Positions 3,988 through 7,546 of a stretch of 7,546 bases of DNA are shown here, one piece after another. The notes beneath the pieces are model-generated. The model was not told where the DNA came from and searched no databases. It saw only the letters and a program-made list of their open reading frames with translations. Position 1 is the stretch's first letter. Each line of letters opens with the position of its first letter. Source of the stretch: Lachnospiraceae bacterium (lineage in GTDB: Bacteria > Bacillota > Clostridia > Lachnospirales > Lachnospiraceae). The stretch covers positions 1 to 7,546 of the forward strand of contig JAILPU010000213.1 in assembly GCA_024699395.1 (NCBI GenBank). Direction: 5' to 3'. The translations under genes were made by a program, and so were the position numbers.

Positions 3988-6603
3988 TTAGGCCGGCGAC
4001 AAAAGCTTATTGTCCCGTGTGTTCCAGTCTATATGCGGAATCTCATTGATAAAGGTTTCTTTTCCGGATTCCTGTTGTAAGATCACGCATATATCCTTTG
4101 CTCTTGTAAGTGCTACATAATAAAGACGTCTTGTTTCTTCGGATACCTTGGTTATGTCATCATAGATGATGGTAACCGGAAACTCTTTTCCTTTTGCATC
4201 ATGGCAGGTTATGAGAAGAACCTCATCGTCACGCTCTATATCGACTCTTGTTTCTGATTCAAACAAGAAAACATTACAGATATAGGTTTCAAAAGCGTCA
4301 AACTCGGTAATTCCGCTTTGTTCTGCTTCATCCAACAGTACTTTCTTTGAATTTGAGCTTTTCCAGTTAATCATGCCTTCACAGACATCCAGAAATAGCT
4401 TTATTTCGGGGAAGGTATCTATAAGTGAAAACAGATCACGGAGTATTTCAAGCTCCCTGCCAAATATTCCGTCCTCTTCGTACTCGTTTTTGTAGTCGTT
4501 AAGATCCGGATACTCATTTTCGTTTTTAAGCGCTTCAAACAGTGACATTCCCTTTTCTTTTTTTAGGACATTCTTTTTATTGAACAATGAAGCATAGATA
4601 TAAAAAGCCTCATTATCGTCAATATTCTTATGAAGTTTTAAAACGCTTAAGACAAACAAAAAGAGCCCGTCGGCTCTTAGATAGTTTTTTGCAAGAACGG
4701 ATTTGTGTTTGCTGCCATCCCGGATAGTCTCAAGAGTGTTGTTTTTTGAACTTAATACAGCCATATCCCCTAATTTGTAGCCTTCCGACAAAAGCCTGTC
4801 GATGGCTTCATCTAAGGAATTGATATCAAGTCTTTTTATGACTCTTGGCAGTGATCCTTTCACACCACGTCTGCTGATAATATTCTTATCTATCCTGTTT
4901 ACGTTGTTTTTGATAAGATTCTTTGCCGAATCGACAAGATCCTGGGTGGATCTGTAGTTCTCATCAAGAATGACTACCTTTGCTTCGGGGAAGTCGTCTG
5001 CAAAGTTAACCATGTACTTGGCACTTGCCCCTCGGAATGCGTAGATACTCTGGTCATCGTCCCCTACTACCATGATGTTCTTATGTTTCTCTACTATGTT
5101 ATAAAGAAATTCTATCTGGTCTTTATTGGTATCCTGAAATTCATCTACCATAACGTATTTACATATATTCTGATAGATAGTTTTGACTTCGGGATGTTCT
5201 TTAAAAAGGGCGTTTGCCAGGGATATCTGGTCGTCAAAGGTAATAAAGTCATTTGCGGCAAGGATTTCGTTATATGTATCAACAAAATCCTTAAACGTAT
5301 TAAGATCGATCTTTGGATTGTCGTAAGCAAACTGTTCCAGTGTTTCAGACTGGTAAGCATCAACAAGCTGGCATAACTTTGCATACAGCCCATTATTTCC
5401 GTAAAGAACGGAGTAATTTAAGCCCTTAATGGGTGGAAAAGCAAGAGTTATCGTTCTCATAATTTCCTGTCTCTTTGCCGGTGTAAGGATTGTCTTTTTC
5501 CCTACAAGATCCGCGTTTTCTACCAGAATGGAGTATGCAAAGGAATTAAGGGTTGCTATCATGGGAAGTTTTGTCTCATCTTCTACAATCCCAAGGCATC
5601 GCTCCTTAAGTTCACTCGCTGCTTTCTTTGTAAAGGTCACAACAAGCAAAAACTGGGGGTTTACCTTTAGATCGTTTATCAGATGGCTAATCCTTCCTAT
5701 AATGGTAGCGGTCTTTCCGCTCCCCGGTCCGGCACATACAAGTAAAGGCCCTTTGTCATGCATTACGGCTTTTAATTGCATTTCGCTGTATGATGGGAGC
5801 TTGTAAGAGCTTGTTTCCTTAGGCATTTCAAGTGCTTTAAAAGCTTCTGAAAGCTTTAAAGGCTTGATGTTACAAAGTTTTGCCTTTGAGCAGCCGTAGC
5901 ATGAACAGCTTTTCCTTTCTTCGATAACCGTATCGATATAAGAGGCGAGTACCTCTTTATCGGTTGCTCCTTCTTCTGTCTCATACGATATGGAATGAAG
6001 GTTCGTTACCGCAGTATCGGACTTAATGAAGGGACTGACATTAGACATCTGATCGTTCTTATTTGTGAGATATACATTATCCACAATAATATGCCTTCCT
6101 TCAAATCTGTCCAAAGCACTGTACGCTGCTACGAGGCTATGAAGGTCCATAGCCGCTTTCGTCTGGTTGCTCCTTCCCTTTATGGATCTTTTACAGATAC
6201 CGGGATGCATTACCAGTAAATGAATGTTCTCCTGCTCATCTGATAATACAAGCTGCACCTTGCCTTCAAGGGTAAGAGAATCATTTTTGTACAAGGTTAC
6301 TTGGATCAGGGATTCTTTTTTATATCCCTTGTAGTGCTCTGCCAGGCGCTCAAACTTCTTTGCATCATCGTCTGCATAGGTTTCTGCTTCCCAAGAGTAC
6401 TGAAAATCCAAGGATTCATACTCCTTTTTAAGGTGTTCCTTCATCAGACGATAAATAGAATCGGTTTTTCCGGTATAGAAGTGGGTAGCAAATGTCTCAA
6501 GTGCTTTGTCAAGCACCAAGAACCGCCCTTTCTCGCTTACATACCCGGTAATTTCTGAGAACTTCCGGCATCCGTTGTTACTGATAAAACTTCCTATCTT
6601 CAT
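3988..6603 (-). CDS. UvrD/PcrA-like SF1A helicase with 270-aa N-terminal extension
   Basis: 871 aa. All core SF1A motifs are present: Q motif near Gln276, Walker A AGPGSGKT (291-298), motif Ia TFTKKAASELK (323-333), Walker B VDEFQD (486-491), motif III GDDDQSIYAFRG (514-525), motif IV DENYRST (547-553), motif V CHDAKGKEFPV (800-810) and motif VI YYVALTRAKD (828-837). It should be an active ATP-driven 3'-5' DNA translocase. The 2B region (about 590-790) is divergent and short. Residues 1-270 are unlike PcrA. Residues 110-165 have the rough shape of a RecB/Cas4-type nuclease (LEGKVQLVL, then QTKAAMDLHSLVAAY), but the expected catalytic Asp and Glu-x-Lys are not visible. A cysteine cluster follows at 233, 235, 238 and 244 (CSCYGCSKAKLC), possibly Fe-S or zinc. 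AGGAAGGAG lies 4 nt before the ATG. It is the first gene of the operon, behind a promoter and a hairpin-containing leader. Confidence 0.95.
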   Translation of the reverse strand: MKIGSFISNNGCRKFSEITGYVSEKGRFLVLDKALETFATHFYTGKTDSIYRLMKEHLKKEYESLDFQYSWEAETYADDDAKKFERLAEHYKGYKKESLIQVTLYKNDSLTLEGKVQLVLSDEQENIHLLVMHPGICKRSIKGRSNQTKAAMDLHSLVAAYSALDRFEGRHIIVDNVYLTNKNDQMSNVSPFIKSDTAVTNLHSISYETEEGATDKEVLASYIDTVIEERKSCSCYGCSKAKLCNIKPLKLSEAFKALEMPKETSSYKLPSYSEMQLKAVMHDKGPLLVCAGPGSGKTATIIGRISHLINDLKVNPQFLLVVTFTKKAASELKERCLGIVEDETKLPMIATLNSFAYSILVENADLVGKKTILTPAKRQEIMRTITLAFPPIKGLNYSVLYGNNGLYAKLCQLVDAYQSETLEQFAYDNPKIDLNTFKDFVDTYNEILAANDFITFDDQISLANALFKEHPEVKTIYQNICKYVMVDEFQDTNKDQIEFLYNIVEKHKNIMVVGDDDQSIYAFRGASAKYMVNFADDFPEAKVVILDENYRSTQDLVDSAKNLIKNNVNRIDKNIISRRGVKGSLPRVIKRLDINSLDEAIDRLLSEGYKLGDMAVLSSKNNTLETIRDGSKHKSVLAKNYLRADGLFLFVLSVLKLHKNIDDNEAFYIYASLFNKKNVLKKEKGMSLFEALKNENEYPDLNDYKNEYEEDGIFGRELEILRDLFSLIDTFPEIKLFLDVCEGMINWKSSNSKKVLLDEAEQSGITEFDAFETYICNVFLFESETRVDIERDDEVLLITCHDAKGKEFPVTIIYDDITKVSEETRRLYYVALTRAKDICVILQQESGKETFINEIPHIDWNTRDNKLLSPA

Positions 6604-6607
6604 AAGT

Positions 6608-6629
6608 CTCCTTCCTACGCATTAGCGTA
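6608..6629 (-). promoter_or_regulatory. Helicase ribosome binding site preceded by a small hairpin
   Basis: AGGAAGGAG (6616-6608) is a strong Shine-Dalgarno sequence four nt before the ATG. Immediately upstream, tacgc and gcgta (6629-6616) can form a 5-bp stem with a TAAT loop that touches the first base of the Shine-Dalgarno, so folding could modulate access. Confidence 0.6.
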
Positions 6630-6681
6630 AAAAAGGCAACAAAAAAGGACATACCTTGCGATATGTCCTAAAATGTTGCCT
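6628..6681 (-). promoter_or_regulatory. Leader hairpin resembling a transcription attenuator
   Basis: On the minus strand this is a two-tier hairpin. The outer 8-bp stem is aggcaaca/tgttgcct (6681-6674 with 6641-6634), then a symmetric 4x4 U-rich internal loop. The inner 8-bp stem is aggacata/tatgtcct (6669-6662 with 6653-6646) with an 8-nt loop. Two U-tracts follow the inner and outer stems (6646-6641 and 6634-6629), so either tier alone could terminate transcription. It lies between the promoter and the first gene of the operon. An upstream GTTGC at about 6708 could compete for the GCAAC of the outer stem, as an antiterminator would. No known riboswitch or T-box was recognised. Confidence 0.65.
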
Positions 6682-6776
6682 ACGTTAATATGTTCTTTCC
6701 TTTTAAAAGCAACTGCCCTGTGGGGGACTTTGCACACATTGTGAATCACATTTAAAAGGGATTAATAATTAATCAT

Positions 6777-6805
6777 ATTATACAAGAGGGTTAGGGGTTT
6801 TGCAA
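6777..6805 (-). promoter_or_regulatory. Near-consensus sigma-A promoter of the five-gene operon
   Basis: On the minus strand, TTGCAA (6805-6800, -35) and TATAAT (6782-6777, -10, perfect) are separated by exactly 17 bp. Transcription would start near 6770, giving a leader of about 165 nt before the helicase ATG. No other promoter of this quality was seen in front of the downstream genes. Confidence 0.85.
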
Positions 6806-6863
6806 TCGTTTTTAGGGATTGATTCTGGTATCTTCTTACAACTTTTGGAAGGAAATGTTCCGC

Positions 6864-7118
6864 TCAAAAGTGAAACTGGCAAGGACCTTGCTTAAGACGA
6901 GCAATTTCTTTTTCTTCTTCAGAAACGTAACTACCGGAACCGATAACGGGAATATCACCGTTGTTATCTCTGAACTGGGCTTCCCAGCGAGCAAGAGAAC
7001 TGACACTGATTCCCAGGTTTTTTGCACATTCAACCTGTGTTAGATCAGGGTGCTCCTTGCGATAGTTGATAGCATCCAACTTGAACTGCTTGTTGTGATG
7101 AGCTTTTTGTCGTGACAT
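6864..7118 (-). pseudogene. Truncated IS3-family transposase OrfA
   Basis: 84 aa. The protein begins with a transposase helix-turn-helix (residues about 24-49, LTQVECAKNLGISVSSLARW) followed by GDIPVIGSGSYVSEEEKEIARL, a pattern typical of IS3-family OrfA proteins. A complete OrfA would continue into a leucine-zipper segment to about 100 aa and then a frameshifted OrfB with the DDE catalytic domain. Here similarity ends at LK (about residue 75), replaced by QGPCQFHF and a stop. No OrfB follows, because the helicase promoter begins 58 nt further on. It is therefore a non-functional remnant left by deletion. GGGAG before the ATG is a plausible original ribosome binding site. The HTH could in principle still bind DNA, but nothing shows that it is used. 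Confidence 0.8.
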
Positions 7119-7129
7119 AATCTCCCGGC

Positions 7130-7153
7130 GGTCTTTACATGTAAAATAGTACA
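7130..7153 (-). repeat. Possible left end of the IS remnant, with a 12-bp palindrome
   Basis: Upstream of the orfA start the minus strand reads TGTACTATTTTACATGTAAAGACC. A terminal TG and a location just ahead of orfA fit an IS3-family left inverted repeat. It includes the perfect palindrome tttacatgtaaa (7134-7145). The matching right end was not found, consistent with a deletion. The boundary overlaps the first bases of the terminator at 7151-7182, so its exact position is uncertain. Confidence 0.35.
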
Positions 7154-7182
7154 GCCTGCAGATAACGCACTCTGCAGGCTGT
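7151..7182 (-). terminator. Strong inverted repeat, terminator of the upstream partial gene
   Basis: An 11-bp perfect stem, acagcctgcag (7151-7161) with ctgcaggctgt (7172-7182), closes a 10-nt loop. On the minus strand it lies about 75 nt after the stop at 7258 and is followed by TACTATTTT. On the plus strand it is followed by TTCTTTCATTCTATTCTT, so it could work in both directions. The IS remnant appears to begin right beside it. Confidence 0.65.
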
Positions 7183-7257
7183 TTCTTTCATTCTATTCTT
7201 ATCAGAAGAGATTTAATTACACTTCTCCCCTCTCTCACTATCCTGACTTATAATGGC

Positions 7258-7546
7258 TTATTCAGAGTCGTCCATATCTTTGGAATTTGAGGAACTGATA
7301 ATCTCACCGGAATCGGCATTTACATAATCCACATGGATATTATCGGCAGGCTCACCATTAAAAACAGCGTACATTCCACCGTACATATACAGTCCGATTA
7401 CAGCAAAAGATTCGGATAAATCCGGTTCTTTATTTTTTGTGGTTATCGTAAAGCTTGTAAAGTCATCGTTTGCCGTAACCGCTGTAATATTGGGATAATC
7501 TTCTGATTCCACCATATCCGCCAGAGAACTGTTAATGCTATCCCTG
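7258..7546 (-). CDS. C-terminal part of an unrecognised, probably secreted small protein
   Basis: The frame runs off the window edge (RDSINSSLADMVESEDYPN...), so the N-terminus and any signal peptide are outside. An internal ATG at 7515 has no convincing ribosome binding site and is probably not the start. The visible 95 residues contain alternating hydrophobic/threonine stretches typical of beta-strands (ITAVTANDDFTSFTITT), then FAVIGLYMYGGMYAVFNGE and DNIHVDYVNADSGEIISSSN, and end in an acidic tail (DMDDSE). The pattern resembles small extracytoplasmic or lipoprotein-type proteins of Clostridia, but that rests on memory of similar sequences rather than on a named domain. It is separated from the operon by its own terminator and the IS remnant, so it is probably unrelated to the cassette. 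Confidence 0.65.
   Translation of the reverse strand, partial: RDSINSSLADMVESEDYPNITAVTANDDFTSFTITTKNKEPDLSESFAVIGLYMYGGMYAVFNGEPADNIHVDYVNADSGEIISSSNSKDMDDSE

Noticed and set aside
2313..6603. Further clamp-binding motifs: SLFEALK in the helicase (residues 687-693) and QNNLL in the RadC-like protein (residues 151-155).
   Set aside because: Both lack the full Q-L-x-L-F pattern, and the helicase one lies within a probably folded region. Such short matches are expected by chance.
6615..6749. A 45-codon minus-strand frame from a GTG to a TAG that overlaps the helicase Shine-Dalgarno, as a possible leader peptide.
   Set aside because: There is no ribosome binding site before the GTG (the upstream bases are pyrimidine-rich). 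Most of the frame is the attenuator-like hairpin, whose structure explains the sequence better than coding does.
6819..7043. Reading frames overlapping the orfA remnant on the plus strand (6819-7043) and in another minus frame (6836-7033).
   Set aside because: They overlap the recognisable transposase in other frames, show no domain or ribosome binding site, and are shadows.
1..7546. CRISPR arrays, tRNA or rRNA genes and known riboswitches.
   Set aside because: No regularly spaced direct repeats, cloverleaf sequences, rRNA-like stretches or recognised riboswitch cores were seen.

Overview
The window looks like an accessory region from a low-GC Firmicute, most likely a Clostridia/Lachnospiraceae-type genome. 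The support is AT-rich DNA, strong AGGAGG-like ribosome binding sites before nearly every gene, a textbook sigma-A promoter, T-rich intrinsic terminators and the protein families present. The host assignment is an inference. No rRNA, tRNA or CRISPR array was seen.

Layout from left to right. Positions 1-356 (+) hold the 3' end of a type I restriction specificity gene (hsdS). Its tail is abnormal and runs through a terminator-like hairpin, so it may be a broken or silent cassette. Positions 366-6805 hold one apparently complete minus-strand transcription unit. It has a near-consensus promoter (6777-6805), a leader of about 165 nt with a terminator/attenuator-like hairpin (6628-6681), five genes, and an intrinsic terminator (359-390). 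In transcription order the genes are: an 871-aa UvrD/PcrA-like SF1 helicase with a 270-aa N-terminal extension; a 292-aa homologue of the clamp-loader delta subunit of DNA polymerase III; a 236-aa RadC-like JAB/MPN protein; a 139-aa zinc-ribbon protein; and a 465-aa PAPS-reductase/PP-loop protein. Positions 6864-7153 (-) are a truncated IS3-type transposase orfA with a possible IS end. Positions 7258-7546 (-) are the C-terminal part of an unrecognised protein, followed by a terminator at 7151-7182.

How the genes may work together. The helicase, clamp-loader delta homologue and RadC-like protein all point to DNA metabolism at a replication or repair structure. The last two proteins start with matching peptides (QLNLFE and QRNLFE) that fit the bacterial sliding-clamp-binding pentapeptide QL(S/D)LF. 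A consistent but unproven picture is a clamp-centred DNA-processing or defence cassette: the delta homologue acts on the sliding clamp, the zinc-ribbon and PP-loop proteins dock on the clamp, and the helicase remodels DNA. It could equally be the replication/maintenance module of an integrative element, plasmid or phage. The flanking hsdS remnant and transposase remnant suit a variable genomic island.

Two start codons were moved downstream of the longest reading frame because clear ribosome binding sites precede the internal ATGs (at 1809 and 2263). Those internal starts bring the clamp-motif peptides to the extreme N-termini.
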